DNA of 54,791 nt from contig AJWJ01000106.1 of NCBI GenBank assembly GCA_000277445.1, positions 1 to 54,791 of the forward strand, in the 5' to 3' direction. A model generated the notes under the pieces. The model ran no database searches, was not told the DNA's origin, and saw nothing but the letters and a program-made list of their open reading frames with translations. Below, piece by piece: positions 11,119 through 23,819 of this stretch (within the stretch, counting starts at the first letter, position 1; every line of letters begins with the position of its first letter). This stretch comes from Polysphondylium violaceum. Its lineage: Eukaryota; Evosea; Eumycetozoa; Dictyosteliales; Dictyosteliaceae. The translations under genes were made by a program, and so were the position numbers.

Positions 11119-12227
11119 ATGACTAAAAAACAGAGTTTTAAAGGACCCGTGACCAAGTGGGAAAAGAGATGGGTTACTGTGGGCCACATGAAGCTTTTGA
11201 AATGGGTACCATGTAAATATACATAACATACATCAACATAGGTTTTTAAACAACTTACTCACTCTCATCTCTCACAATCTATCTACTACCACCAGTAAAA
11301 ACAAAGAGAATTAATCAATCGGTAGTTGTTACAAGAAATAAAGATGGAACAACATCAAGACAAACCGTAGCACCAAATATGGAGACTAGATTATCTAGAT
11401 CTAAACGTGCTGCTGATAGAGATGTATGAATGTTTAGTTATTGTATAGGAATAGAGATAGAGATAGGTATTCTAACTTTTATATCTATAAAAATATAGAG
11501 AGCAAAGACAGATATGAGTGATGAAATTCAAATAATGTATTTAAATAGTTTACCCAAAACTAGAAGAACAGTGAAAAAGTTAGATTTATTACAAAAGAAA
11601 CAATTACAAGAAGCAGGTATTAAAGATGATGATGCTGCCCCATCATCTGCCGATGAAAAGGCTACACCCACTAGATTACAAAGCAGAAGAGCAGCTAGTA
11701 ATAGAAATTTGAAATCACCAGGCATAGAATCCAATGCCTCTGATGTCGATAACGATGTTGCCGACGCCGATGCCATTGAGGACACAATCATTGGTGAGGA
11801 GAATGGTAAATTAAATGGTGATCAAGACATTAAAGATGATAACACACTATTAAACGACGGTGGTAAAGATGACAAAGATGACGATGAAATTATGGACGAA
11901 GAGGACGACAGTAAACTTGAAGAAGAAATGGACGAAGATGATAAATCAGATGTTGAAGAGGAACAAGATGATAAATCGGATAATGATAAATCAGACAATG
12001 ACGATGAACAAGATGATGACGATGATGAACAAGATGATGAAGATGATACAAATACAAACAATATAATCAATCCAAATTTAAATGATATGGAAGAAGAAGA
12101 TAAAACAACCACCAACGATGACAATACCAATCCATCAGCAGACAAGATATTTGACGACTCTTTTAGTAGTGGTCTAACAGATGGTTTAAATAATAATGAT
12201 AATGATACACTTTTTAACAACTATTAA
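11119..12227 (+). CDS. BCL7-family protein (SWI/SNF-associated)
   Basis: Three exons (11119-11212, 11296-11423, 11499-12227) give 316 residues. The N-terminus contains KWEKRWVTVGHMKLLKWVP, matching the conserved BCL7 N-terminal domain ([20 protein letters not shown] in animals). Animal BCL7 proteins are subunits of BAF-type SWI/SNF chromatin remodelling complexes; the same role here is inferred. The rest of the protein is low complexity: a Lys/Arg-rich linker and, from about residue 150, a long Asp/Glu-rich tail. The first exon ends in phase 1 at a GTAAAT donor. It is divergent from the ankyrin/AT-hook gene with 144 bases between start codons, so the two may share a promoter. Confidence 0.8.
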
Positions 12228-12473
12228 TAATATTAGTAGTAATGATAATATTTATATATAAATAAACATACTCCTTGTATAAATAACACAATGAAATACA
12301 CTCTATAGATATTGATAGGTATTCTTTTTTTAATTTATTCAATTTAAATAAAATAAAATTTATTCGATAGGATTATGATGTTGATAATGATGATGATGAT
12401 GATGATGAATGAATGTATATATTAATAAATATATATTTGACTTGTCGGACATTTGATCTAAAAATTAATATAT

Positions 12474-13375
12474 TTAAAAGAATTTGATAGAGGTAGTGTT
12501 GGTTCTATCTCTTTTTAAAATATCATGACTAGGGAAAGTCTTTAAAACTTTTGAAATATTTGGATAATCAACAACGGTTTTATAATCCAAAGCTTTCCAT
12601 AAAATATCTTTACCATTATGGAATTCTCTTAACCTCATTCTCCATTCAATGATTTCTTGTTTTCTTTGATTCTTTTCCTTATTTTTTGATGATGGATAAC
12701 TACCAATAACATAATGAATAATACTTTCTAATCCTAAAGTTGAATCTTCTTCAGTTTCCTATTGTTTTAAAATAGAAACATTAATATTTAATTAATATTA
12801 TTAGTTTTAATTTTTATTATACTACATACCCAAGCTAAATATAATGAATAGAAAAATAATTCACTTGTAATATATTCTTCTGGAAAAGCTTTCTTTAAAT
12901 ATATATAAGATAAAGTTAAGACATATTTATCAATTTCCGGACTTCTTTTGAAAAATTCTTTATGATAGTCTATTAATTTAATGTATTCACAAAGTTTTGG
13001 ATCAACGTCCTTCTTTTTGTTTAGAGTCAACATTTTCTTGACAATTCTTTTGATTGAATGAGAGGATTGAGTTTTTGAAAATTTACTTGTTGATTCCATA
13101 TTGTTTCCATAGATTTCAGATGCACCACCTGATTGATTCTTTGAATTAAAACTTTTATCACTTGGAGCTGATACGATTGATGTACTATCAATACAAGTTG
13201 ATCCTATATTTTTGTTGATTTGACTATTGTTGATTAAATTATTACTACTAATGCTGTTTGAAATTATTTGACCTTGTTGATTGACACCAACATTAAGACA
13301 TTTATTTTCATCTCCAGTATACTTCATTTGAGAAGAGTCAATTGTTGATTTCTTTCTTTTGATTAAAGAAAACAT
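12474..13375 (-). CDS. Speedy/RINGO-type CDK activator
   Basis: Two exons in phase 0 (13375-12830 and 12758-12474) give 276 residues. Residues 1-125 are Ser/Asn-rich and probably disordered. From about residue 128 the protein follows the Speedy/RINGO core: LIDYHKEFFKRSPEIDKYV, SYIYLKKAF, ELFFYSLYLAW, then across the intron ETEED (animal RINGO: ALYLANDTEED), then W..RLREFH, DILWKALDYKTVV and a terminal SHDILKRDR (animal APSH..W.R.R). RINGO proteins bind and activate CDK1/2 without a cyclin fold in sequence and without T-loop phosphorylation. The function is inferred from this match. The splice joins exactly inside the conserved block, which supports the model. Confidence 0.8.
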
Positions 13376-16300
13376 ATTGATTATTTTTTTTGGTAAAAAA
13401 ATAGGAGATGATAATCAAATATATATAAAAAGGTTATGTTAGTAATAGACTTTTACAAGCTGACTCTATTACCACTGATATTATTTATATATATTTTGGT
13501 CTTTTTTTAAGTTATTCTCTTTTGTTTAAACACACAATTTAATTGATTAAAATTAAATACAATCGATGTATACACAATGTTAGCTTTAATTAAAAAACTA
13601 TAAAAACACTACGATCGATATATGGATAAACAAATAAAAATTGGTAACAAATAATTTAATTAAATAAAAATAGAGTGTAGAGGAAAAATTAAATATATAA
13701 AATATAAAATATAAATATTAATAATAATAATAATAATAATAAACTATTACACAATGTTGCTGTAGCTAAATACTATGGGTTGTTTTGAACTACTGTAGTA
13801 ATTATTATAAATGAATGCTGTTGAGACAAAAGGAACAGGGAGAAAATAATAAATAAAAATTATATAACTAAATGGTGTTTTTTAAAAAAGAATTAAAAAA
13901 TTAATATCTATAAAGATCTGAATATGTGTTTCAATGGATTTAAAAAATTTACCTTTGAGAAATTGAAATTATGTGTGTGAATAAATAAATATCTAAAATT
14001 TTAAAAAGTGTGTATGTGTGTATGATGATTAATATTATTTTTTTTAAATGTTTTGTTGTTGTTGATTCTTGTTTCTTTATAGTGAAAAAAACAATTTAAA
14101 ATTATTTATATGTAGTAATATAAATGTGAGTGAATGAGTGAATGAATGTTTATTGGATGATGATAAATAAAAATGTTGTTGTTGTTGTTGTTGTAGGTGT
14201 ATGTATGGAATAAATAAATGATGATGTGAATAATAAAAAACACAAAAGCAATAATGAATTAAGTCAATATAAATAAGAAAACAAAAAATTTAAAAATGGA
14301 GGTAGTGGATAGATAGTGTTGATATTGTAATAAAGAGGAATTGGATTGGTTGTGGAGATAAAATAGATCTTTTAAAAGACAACCACCACTAGCTGTGTAT
14401 GAAACTATTTGACAAGGAAATTGTATATAAATAATTTCATCATGGAAGCACCATTGCTGATTATAAATTGGTGTGTGTGTGTTTGTATGTGTATGAAAAT
14501 ATGAGTGTGGGTGTAATATATGTATATGAGTAAAAATACGATTATAAATGTACAATCATCACCATCACCTCTAATATAATAAAATAATCATCATCACCCC
14601 ACACACTCTATAAAATTGTATTGGATATTTTATGTGAGGCAAATAAAAATTTTATGAGTGTACGTTAACCTATCTACTACCTAAAACAGTGATTTGTGTG
14701 TGTTTCAATGACGAATTTGGGTAAAAAAAAATTTTAAAAAATTAAATTTTAAAGTTAATTTGACCAAACCCACCAACACACAAGGAAAAAAGAAAATTTC
14801 ATACACACTCACACAGACACCAATATCTATTTTCCACTTAAAACAATGACAAAAACTATGTATACGAAAAATAAAAACCAAAACAACATATTCCACCAGA
14901 CCTTGTTTAAAACACATGATTTAACTGGTCAACAGAAAAGGGAAAAAAGTGTGAGGGGGTGAGATTGTTACCATAGTGTTATAAAAGATATTTATATCAC
15001 ATGGGCGTGTTTAAACAAAAAGAGAGACAAAGATCCAATGTCATTGGGGTGTTTGCATAATAATACTAACCTTTAACCAAAATTAATATCAACTAATATC
15101 TATTTGATTGTGATTATTACTATGTTTTAAATATCTGTGCTATTAATAGTTGGATGTAGTTTTGCAGATATTCTGTTTTCGTTTTACTGTGTTCGGAAAT
15201 TGTATTTGTATTGATAAAACTATTATTACTATTGTGTTGTCGAAATCTAGATGTTACAGAAACATAAGTTTTTGTATTTGTCGATTTAATGTAAAATATA
15301 AATATAAAGATTGGATTGGAAAAGTGTAGTTTTGGAAAAAAAAAAAAGAAAAAGGAAAAGGAAAAAGTGTTGTTGTAAATGTGATATAAAATAAATAAAT
15401 CACCCCAAACAAATATAAATATTTGAACTCGATTGGATGTGGATAAATAATATGATGTAAAAATAATTGTTTGAAAATTATTATTATTTCACACACAGAG
15501 ACAATGTTGTGATATTATTATGGCTACAACAACAACTATCTATATTATTTAAAGAAGCTGCTTAGTTTTGCAGGTAAATGTGGTGGGTTGAGTATGTGGA
15601 ATGGGCTGCTGTTATTGTTGTTGTTGTTGTTGTTGATGTTGTTGGATTGATAAAAAATGATTTTAATTTTACTAGTTTTAAAAACTGTTTTCTCTCACAC
15701 CACCCCCACACCTTGCTCCTCATACATAAGTTTATCCTACTAAAAAAATACAAACCTAGGTTTGTATTCATTACATACCATCAATACCCCATATTTTGAC
15801 AGCCATACTAATTTTAAAAAAGGGAAAAATATGAATAGTGAACACTAGTATATGGTATTTTCAACATATTAAAGTGGTAAATGTGGGTGATATTATGTAT
15901 GAATGTGGTAAAATGGGTGTGTGAATAAATTGATATGTGGGTAAACATCGTATAAAAATTTCGCACCCTTACCAATACACCAACCCCATATCAGGATGAA
16001 CATTAATACATATTAAAAACAAAAACTATTTCCTTTTTGGGTGGCCAAGTCAATTTCACAGTTAAATCTTATTTTAACAACTCACAGGTATGAATATTGT
16101 TATTTACAACGTTTTTCTCCCTCTATAGTTCTACATATATGTTGATATGTATACCCCCAAAAAATTCAAATTTTTAACATATTAAAAAAGGAGGGAGGTG
16201 AGAACATAAATTAATTAATTAATTAAATTAAAAAAACCAAACACAGAATCTTTGAATCAATATTTTCTTTTTCAATCTACATTTTTACCAAAAAGGTAAA

Positions 16301-16423
16301 ATTTCATTTAATATGATTAGATCAAAAAAATTGTATAGATCTTATTTTATACAAAAATACTAAAAATAAACACATCTATGATATCATACATTATTACCAC
16401 GACTACTATTTATTTAATTAAAA
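13376..16423. other. 3 kb stretch with no recognisable gene
   Basis: This lies between the start of the RINGO-like gene and the stop of the DHTKD1-like gene, both on the minus strand. It holds short AAT, GTT and GT/TGTG repeats, A and T runs, and several open frames of 60-100 codons built from repeats such as HTHTNTHT; none has credible coding composition. No tRNA, rRNA or known snRNA motif was recognised. It could contain a long promoter/leader or an unannotated non-coding RNA. Confidence 0.55.
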
Positions 16424-19198
16424 TTAAAATTCAAAAGCATTTTTAATAATTGAGGAGGCTTCTTGTTTGTGAATGGCAGAGATACCGGTGGCAGAGGCAG
16501 CCAATGGACCTCTACCTATGTAGGACAAGCTTTGAGTACGAGACCAACGTTGTTTGAATCTTGGTTCAACAAATGACCATGCACCAGCGTTTTGTTGCTC
16601 TTCTTGGACCCAGGCAAATTTAGAGGCGTTGGCATAACGATTCAATTCAGTTTCAACTTGTTCGTATGGGAATGGAGCCAATTGCTCAAGACGGACAATG
16701 GCAGTATCGGTGATTGATTTATTCTTACGTTCTTCAACGAGGTCATAGTAGATTTTACCAGAACAAAAGATGACTTTTTCAATGGCGTCAGGGTTGGAGA
16801 CGGTCTCTGGATCAGAGAGAACTGGTTGGAAAGAGTTGCCAGAGGAGAGTTCTTGGACGGATGAGTAACAGGCTGGATGTCTGAGAAGGACTTTGGGTCC
16901 GGCGACAATCAATGGCTTACGATAGTTACGTACCATTTGTCTACGGAGGGCGTGGAAATAGTTGGCTGGGGTGGATGGGTTGATAAAGTAAAAGTTGGTC
17001 TCTGTGTTGGTTAAATTGTTGTCTCTGACATTGACAGCCTCTGTATCTGAGAGTTGGAGGAATCTTTCAATTCTGCAGGAACTGTGTTCTGGACCGGCAC
17101 CATCATAACCGTGTGGGAGGAGGATAGTGAGACCAGATTGACGGAGCCACTTGGCTTCACCAGAGACGACAAATTGATCGATGGCAATTTGAGCACCATT
17201 GACAAAATCACCAAATTGAGCTTCCCAAATTGGAAGAGTGTTGGGTGATTCTAAAGAGTAACCGTATTCGTAGCAAAGTACGGCAAATTCAGATAGATTG
17301 CTGTTGACGACTTCGAGTTTACCCTTAGCACCCATGTTGTTGAGTGGTTGATAGATCTTGTCAGAGTTTTGTTCGTGGAGATTGAAATGTCTTTGAGAAA
17401 AGGTACCTCTACCTACATCTTGACCGGAAATTCTAACATTGTAGCCTTGTTTCATGAGGGAACCGACAGCGAGTGATTCAGCGGTGGCCCAATCGACTTG
17501 ACTAGATTTATTCAATTTATCCAAACGGGCGGCAGAGAATGAACGGGCAAGACGTTGATGAATGTTGAAATCCTCTGGGATTTTAACAGAGTCTTTGGCA
17601 ATTTGAATTAATTCGTTGGTGTCGTAACCAGTGTCGATATCGTTTTGGATGGTGTGGTTTTGAACAAATCCTTTCCATTTGCCTTCGAGTTGATCCATTG
17701 GTCCATACTCAAAGGTGTCTGGGGCACTGAGTCTGAGTTGTTCCTCGAGTTTTTGTTGTTCGGCGGTAGTGAATTCAGAGAGTTGTTCGGCGGAAAAGAG
17801 ACCTTCTTGGGACAATTGAGCGGCGTAAGCTTGTGGGATGGAAAGTTTCTTACGAATGTTGTTGTACATGGTTGGTTGAGTGAATGCTGGTTCATCGACT
17901 TCGTTATGACCATATTTTCTCCAACCAATCAAATCGATAATGATGTCCTTGTTGAAACGTTGACGATACTCGACGGCAAACTTGCTAACCTTTTCCACTT
18001 GTTCTGGGGATTGCGAGTTGACGACAATGATTGGACAACCAACAAACTTACCAACATCACTGCTGTAACGAGTGGAACGACCATTGACGGGAATAGTGGT
18101 GAAACCTAATTGATTGTTGACAATGACATGTACGCAACCGCCGACAGTAAAGCCGCCCAATTGACTCAATTGGAGTGACTCTGTGACAACACCTTGACCA
18201 GCAACAGCAGCATCACCATGGAGCATCAAACAGAGTGAATCCTTTCCACCTTGACTTTGTTCATAAAATTGCTTGGCACGTGTTTTACCAAGAGCGACTG
18301 GATCGACTGCTTCCAAGTGTGATGGATTGTGGATAAGAGATACGTGTACCTTGTTTCCATTGTATTCCAAATCTGATGAAACACCAATGTGAGACACAAC
18401 ATCGCCAAGACCCAATACACCTGGTGCCAATTCAGAGTTGCCCTTTACTTTCCAAAAGAGATCTTTGGCTGGATATTTACACATTTGAACCAAAAGGTTC
18501 AATCTACCTCTATGTGGCATTCCAATGACTACATTTTTTAAATTGTTTGCAGCAGATTGTTTGAAAATGGCTTCACAAGCAATCATCATACTTTCATTAC
18601 CTTCTAAACCATATCTATAGTGTTGTATATTCGATATATATACATATATTAGTCGTCAAGATATACAATGATAGTGATATTATATATACACTTACCTTTT
18701 AAAGGTTGGGAATTTTTTTTGCATAAAGTGATCAAAGACTTCAGATTTGATCAAGTTTTTGAGAATAGAAACACGTTGTTCTTTGTCGAGAGTTTGGTGT
18801 TGAATCTTTTCAAAGTTTTCGTAGAGCCATTCTTTTTCTTCGACTGATTCGACGTGATCAAATTGGGCAGTGACATCATTGCAATAGGATTTCTCTAAAT
18901 AGCCAACCAAATCAGATAAGGTGTTCAACTTGATGTGTGATGGAATTTGAATGGGTGATTTAATGCTATCAATCTTTGTGTCAACACTTAATTCGTATTG
19001 TTCAGGCGACAACATCTTTGATCTGATACGCTCCATTCTAGCCAATGGATCGATGTTTGCACACAAGTGACCATGTACTCTATATCCATTTACCAATCTA
19101 GATACATTGATAGATGTAACTGCATTGCTGCTGCTACTGCTACTATATAATCTTACACCATTGGTTGATTTATTAATCAATGATCTTAAACCAATCAT
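16424..19198 (-). CDS. dhtkd1: 2-oxoacid dehydrogenase E1 component, DHTKD1 type (mitochondrial)
   Basis: Two exons (19198-18696 and 18614-16424, phase 2) give 897 residues, close to DHTKD1 (about 920) and shorter than OGDH (about 1,020). DHTKD1 is the thiamine-diphosphate E1 that decarboxylates 2-oxoadipate in lysine/tryptophan breakdown. Sequence support: MPHRGRLNLL, NPSHLEAVDPVALGKTRAKQ, LHGDAAVAGQGVV, VNNQLGFTT, KYGHNEVDEPAFTQP and, in the C-terminal half, LPHGYDGAGPEHSS. GDVVSHIGVSSDLEY and FVGCPIIVVNSQSPEQV match the DHTKD1 branch better than OGDH. The N-terminus (MIGLRSLINKS, then a Ser run) looks like a mitochondrial presequence. A 2-oxoglutarate role cannot be ruled out from sequence alone. 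Confidence 0.9.
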
Positions 19199-19502
19199 AT
19201 TCTATTCTATGTATCTCGTTTACTTATAAAGGAGATCACAAACTCTTTTAGAATTTACTCTTTAGAAAAAAAAAATTAAAAATTAAAAAAAAAATGAACA
19301 CACGCTCTAAAATTTCCCAAACTCAATTTGATTTTTTTTATTTTTTATTTTTTATAAAAAAAATATCGGCAGAGTGTGTTTTTTCAACTCTACATATCGT
19401 TTACCAAAACAATAAAGATTTGTTTTTTATCTCAAAGATTCGATAAAATAAAATAAAACTTTTATTTTGAATTAAGACTAAATAACTCTTTTTGACATGA
19501 AT
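19199..19502. other. Intergenic, no gene seen
   Basis: 304 A/T-rich bases upstream of the DHTKD1-type gene and downstream of the NRPS-like gene, with A runs near 19265-19295 and T runs near 19330-19360. Nothing else can be identified. Confidence 0.5.
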
Positions 19503-22500
19503 TTAATTTAATTTTAATTTATTACCTGGAAACAAGATTCTTTCAAATATCTATATTATTACAGTGTTGTTAATATTAAGATGTGACTTTATAAATTTAA
19601 CTAATATCGCCATTAAAAACTTACATCTAGATTATTAGGATTCAATAAAAATAAAAATGGATAGAATGGTGAATTATGATCAATAGATGATATCCATTCT
19701 TGAACAGATACCATTGTATAATTTGTTTGATCTTTAAATAACTCTATTAAAGAAATTGATTTATCATGATATGCATAATATTGAATACTATTAATACTAT
19801 TACTACTATTATTATTATTATTATTATTACTATTATAACTAGCATTAATATTCTTAATAAATTCAAAAGTGAATAATTTAATATCGGTAACATCTGTTTC
19901 AATGCTCTTTGGTAAATTTGGAAAAGATTTCATTTTCATACATGATTGAATAAATTTATCTAAATAATTTTGATGACCAACTCTTGATGTGTTTGTATTG
20001 TCACTGTTATTGAAAACAATGTTTTCAACTATACTATTACATATCATTGCTGGTCTATGAATATTAATCTGAATATTACTATCAGGATTATTATTTTTAA
20101 ATTCCTCTAAAATAAATTCAGATATCCATTTTGTTTGAGCATAACCTCCATAAATTACATCTTTTTCACTCTTGTTAATTGGCGCTGTTAAATTTACAAT
20201 ACTATCACTTTTCCATACAAAAGAATCTGAAAGAATTGTGGATAAAGTAGAAACATAATCAAATTGAATAAAATTTGGTGATTGTTGAATAAAATTCAAC
20301 ATTTGATACATTGACTTAACATTACTACCAACTATTTGATCAAAAGGTAATGTTAGATCAACATGAGCTGCCAAGTGAATTACATGAGTGATGTTGTTTG
20401 TCAATTGACTCCATTGTTCTCTATCCATTCCAAACAAATTATCTGAAATATCACCTTTAATAAATTTAATATTATTACTTGATTTAAATTTCAATCTTGC
20501 CTTATCAACATCTCTAACCAATAAATAAAAATTTGAATCATTGAGTTTTTCCAATAAACTATTTGTTATACTTGAACCTAAAAATCCAGTCGATCCTGTG
20601 ATTAAAATACTTTTACCAACATCATTATTATTCCTCTTGCTATTATTACTATTTAAAACTGTCTTTTTATCATATTGAAAACTTTTGGTAAATTGAATTA
20701 AGTCAATGATTGATTTTTCAAAGTGTTTGTCATTATTGTTATTACTACTCTTTGATTGTAAAATGATATCATCGACAATACAATCAATGGATCTTTTAGT
20801 ATAGATTTGAAATACTGATAAATTGATACCATAATTTGATTTACATGATTGAATAATTCTCATACAATTGATGGATGTAAGGCCATAGGAATATATTAAA
20901 TCGTCACTCGAACCAATTGGACAAAGTAAAATGTTTTCAATTACTTTTTTTAAAAGCTCCATCAACTTTTCACGACTTGTTAAATCATTGAATAATATGT
21001 TTACACCATACTGATCTTGATCCAGTGTTGTTGCTATTACAGGTAATGGTAATTTACTTTTATCAATCTTTTCATTGGAGTTTTGTGGAAAACTATTCAT
21101 TGATACAAAATGATTGGGAATCATATATGTTGGCAATGACTTTTTGAGAAAGTCTTTGAGTTGACGAGAAAGTAATGTATTACTAGTATTGGTCTCTGGA
21201 ATTGTTATTTTGCATGATAGCTGTTTTAGAATGACGTAGGCCACAATAACCTTTTCATCTGATACAGTCTTAACATCAACAACTGCTCTTTGAATTTCAT
21301 TGTGTTGCTCAAGTACTCGAGCAATCTCATCCAATTCTATACGGGATCCTGCCATTTTTATTTGATTATCAATTCTACCTTTGAATTGAATTCTATTTGA
21401 ATGAAAGTCCAACATCTTTCCCCAATCACCTGTTTTAAACATCTTGCTGCCGTCTGCCAAGAATGGATTATCGACAAAGGATTTGCTTGTCAACTCTGGT
21501 GCTTTAAAGTATTCTTTGGCAACTCCATTCCCTCCAATGTACAATTCGCCTTCTGCCCCATTTTCTTTAATAAGCTCCATGTTGTTGTCCAACAGGTAGA
21601 GATGTAAATTGGGAACGACTGAACCAAGAGACACAAGATCATCAGTATCGTTTGTAACCAATGATCTTTTGATCTGCAGTGTGGTTGTGCAAACGGTAGC
21701 CTCGGTAGGGCCATACACATTTACAATATCTAGTCTTTTTCTCCACTCTACCAATACATGAAGAGGACAAACCTCGCCACCGATTACGATACTCTCTAGT
21801 GGCGGCTGTTTCAAGTCATATGATTGCACAGATAATTGAGATAGAAAAGATGGTGAAATCATTGCAGATGTGATTGATTCTCTGCATAGAGTATTAATAA
21901 AGTTATCACTAGAACCTCTTATAAGATTGCCATCCTCTGGTGTGAATGGAATAACCAATGTGCATAAACCTAAAAGAGAGGTACCAATCTCTGAAAGACT
22001 GGCATCAAAACATATTGGCAATGATTGAAAGAGTCTAGTATGAGCAGACTTGAATCCAAAAGTAGTGATTTGATGCAAAAGAAAGTCAACTATACCCAAA
22101 TGAGAAACCAACACGCCTTTAGGTTTACCTGTACTACCTGAGGTATAGATCAAATAGGCTGAATCTTGTTTTTTATTCTCTATTTCTTTAAAACTACTAC
22201 TATCATTATAAATCTCTTGCCTATAACAATCAATGCATATTATATGAAAGTTGTTATTATTACTATTATTGATGCTTGTTAAACTTTGTTGTTGCTGTTG
22301 TTGTGATGATAGATTATTACAACAATGATGAAAAGATTTTGTTGTAATTATATATTTACAATCAGAGTTTTCAATCATGTATAATAATCTATCAATGGGA
22401 TATGAAGGATCGAGAGGGAGATAAATTAGATTTAATTTAAATATTGATAATATTGACAAAATCAATTCAAAAGAGTGATTCATATATACACCAACTACAA

Positions 22501-22744
22501 TTGCTTGTTGACTATGATTGTGTTGTTGTTCAAGTTTTAATATTCTATTGAGTAATAATGATAAATTATCTGAATATCTATCAACTTGTTTAAATGATAA
22601 CGACTCATTATTACTATCGCTAATACTACTACTGCTGTTGTTAAATTTGATATACTCTAAAGCTTTTAAGTCACATGCATTATTATTATTTTTAATATTA
22701 TTCTTGAAATAATTTATAAAAGAGATATAATCTGTTGTTGTCAT
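19503..22744 (-). CDS. NRPS-like adenylation-thiolation-reductase enzyme
   Basis: Main exon 22744-19625, plus a probable short last exon 19550-19503, giving about 1,055 residues. The adenylation domain covers about residues 1-570 (YTSGSTGKPKG near 203; VYGPTEA near 342; GELYIGGNGVA; FKTGDW; IKMAGSRIELDEI near 460; NEKIDKSKLP). A carrier domain follows with GLTSIN, whose Ser (near 620) should carry phosphopantetheine. An NAD(P)H reductase domain starts at ILITGSTGFLGSS (near 712), with HLAAHVDL and YAQTK. Such A-T-R enzymes activate a carboxylic acid, load it as a thioester and release it as an aldehyde or alcohol; fungal alpha-aminoadipate reductase (Lys2) has this architecture. The substrate cannot be read from sequence. 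The start is the first in-frame ATG. The last exon is less certain; without it the frame ends at 19613. Confidence 0.88.
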
Positions 22745-22952
22745 ATTTAACACTAATCGTTTTCCAATTCGATTTCAAAAAAATGCAAACGACGATCATC
22801 TTTGGATATCTAAAAAATAAAAAATAATGGGAAACTTTGCAGAATGACAATCACAATACCATATCTATGAAAACTCCTCAATCAAAACTATTACTCTATA
22901 TGAAACATTATTTAACAAAGACAAACCTGATTTATTTATAATAGGAAAGTGT

Positions 22953-23583
22953 TTATTTGTTTTGTGGTCTTCTCTTGTTTTTCTTGTCAACTTTGATTTG
23001 TGGGCAAGCTGGGAAATCAAGAGTGGATTTGAGCATTTGATCAACATCGTCATCAATTCTGATTTCGTCAGTTTTAATGGCAGAGTTAACTGGGACGTAG
23101 TTGTCTCTCTTTTCTCTTTCTTCTTCTTGTAATTTGTAAGAGATACCACGAACTGGACCCTTTTCGATACGTCTCATTAAATGAGTGACAAAACCGGCAA
23201 TCTTGTTTCTTAATCTCTTTGATGGGATTTTAGCAACTCTGTCGCAAGTACGTTTGTTGGTATCGAAATCATTGGTAAGTCTTGGGTAATGCTTTTCAAT
23301 GAGGAGTTTTGAGGCTCTCTTGATTGTCTTAGTTCTAACACGACCCTATATGATGTTGCTGTATTAGTCTTTGGTTCTGTGTCTGTGTATGATTCACTGA
23401 TGTTGATGATGACTGTATGCTGCTACACACTGTATGTATTGATTATATCTATCTCGTCTCGTCTCAATCATTGCTACAATCAACTTTATCATTCATTCTT
23501 GTACATGTACATCAACCAATCAATCAAACAATGTGAATCATAGGTTCGATACATGAATCTATATGTATCTATATACTCACCAT
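22953..23583 (-). CDS. rps17: 40S ribosomal protein eS17
   Basis: The coding sequence is ATG (23583-23581), an intron beginning GTGAGT directly after it, and an exon 23345-22953, giving 131 residues, the usual length. The protein reads [15 protein letters not shown], then [13 protein letters not shown] and [19 protein letters not shown], diagnostic for eS17 of the small ribosomal subunit. The C-terminal part is acidic then basic, ending in Lys/Arg/Asn. An intron immediately after the start codon is a known pattern for dictyostelid ribosomal-protein genes. The intron (23346-23580, 235 bases) is longer than most introns in this window. Confidence 0.95.
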
Positions 23584-23819
23584 TTTGATATGCTAATATG
23601 GAAAAGGAAGAGTAATACACTGCGGAAATCGTTTTGATAAAGCGCTCTCTGTGATTAGGCTGAAATTTTTTGGACGAAAAAAAAAATTGTTTTAAAAAAC
23701 TCAAAAAAAAATCAAAAAAAAATAAATTTGATGCCCGAGTAACAAGTTATGTTACTTTTTTTTTTTTGTGGTGATCAGATTTTTTTCACCATTGGCACTG
23801 TATTCTGACTATTAAAGCA

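Noticed and set aside
14259-15799. Open frames of 70-98 codons on both strands in the 3 kb gap
   Set aside because: They are made of GT/CA and GTT repeats read in frame (for example HTHTNTHT), with no splice context, domain or coding composition.
23340-23580. Box C-like ATGATGA on the plus strand within the eS17 intron
   Set aside because: It is antisense to the host gene and no downstream CTGA box D with terminal stem was found, so a box C/D snoRNA is not supported.
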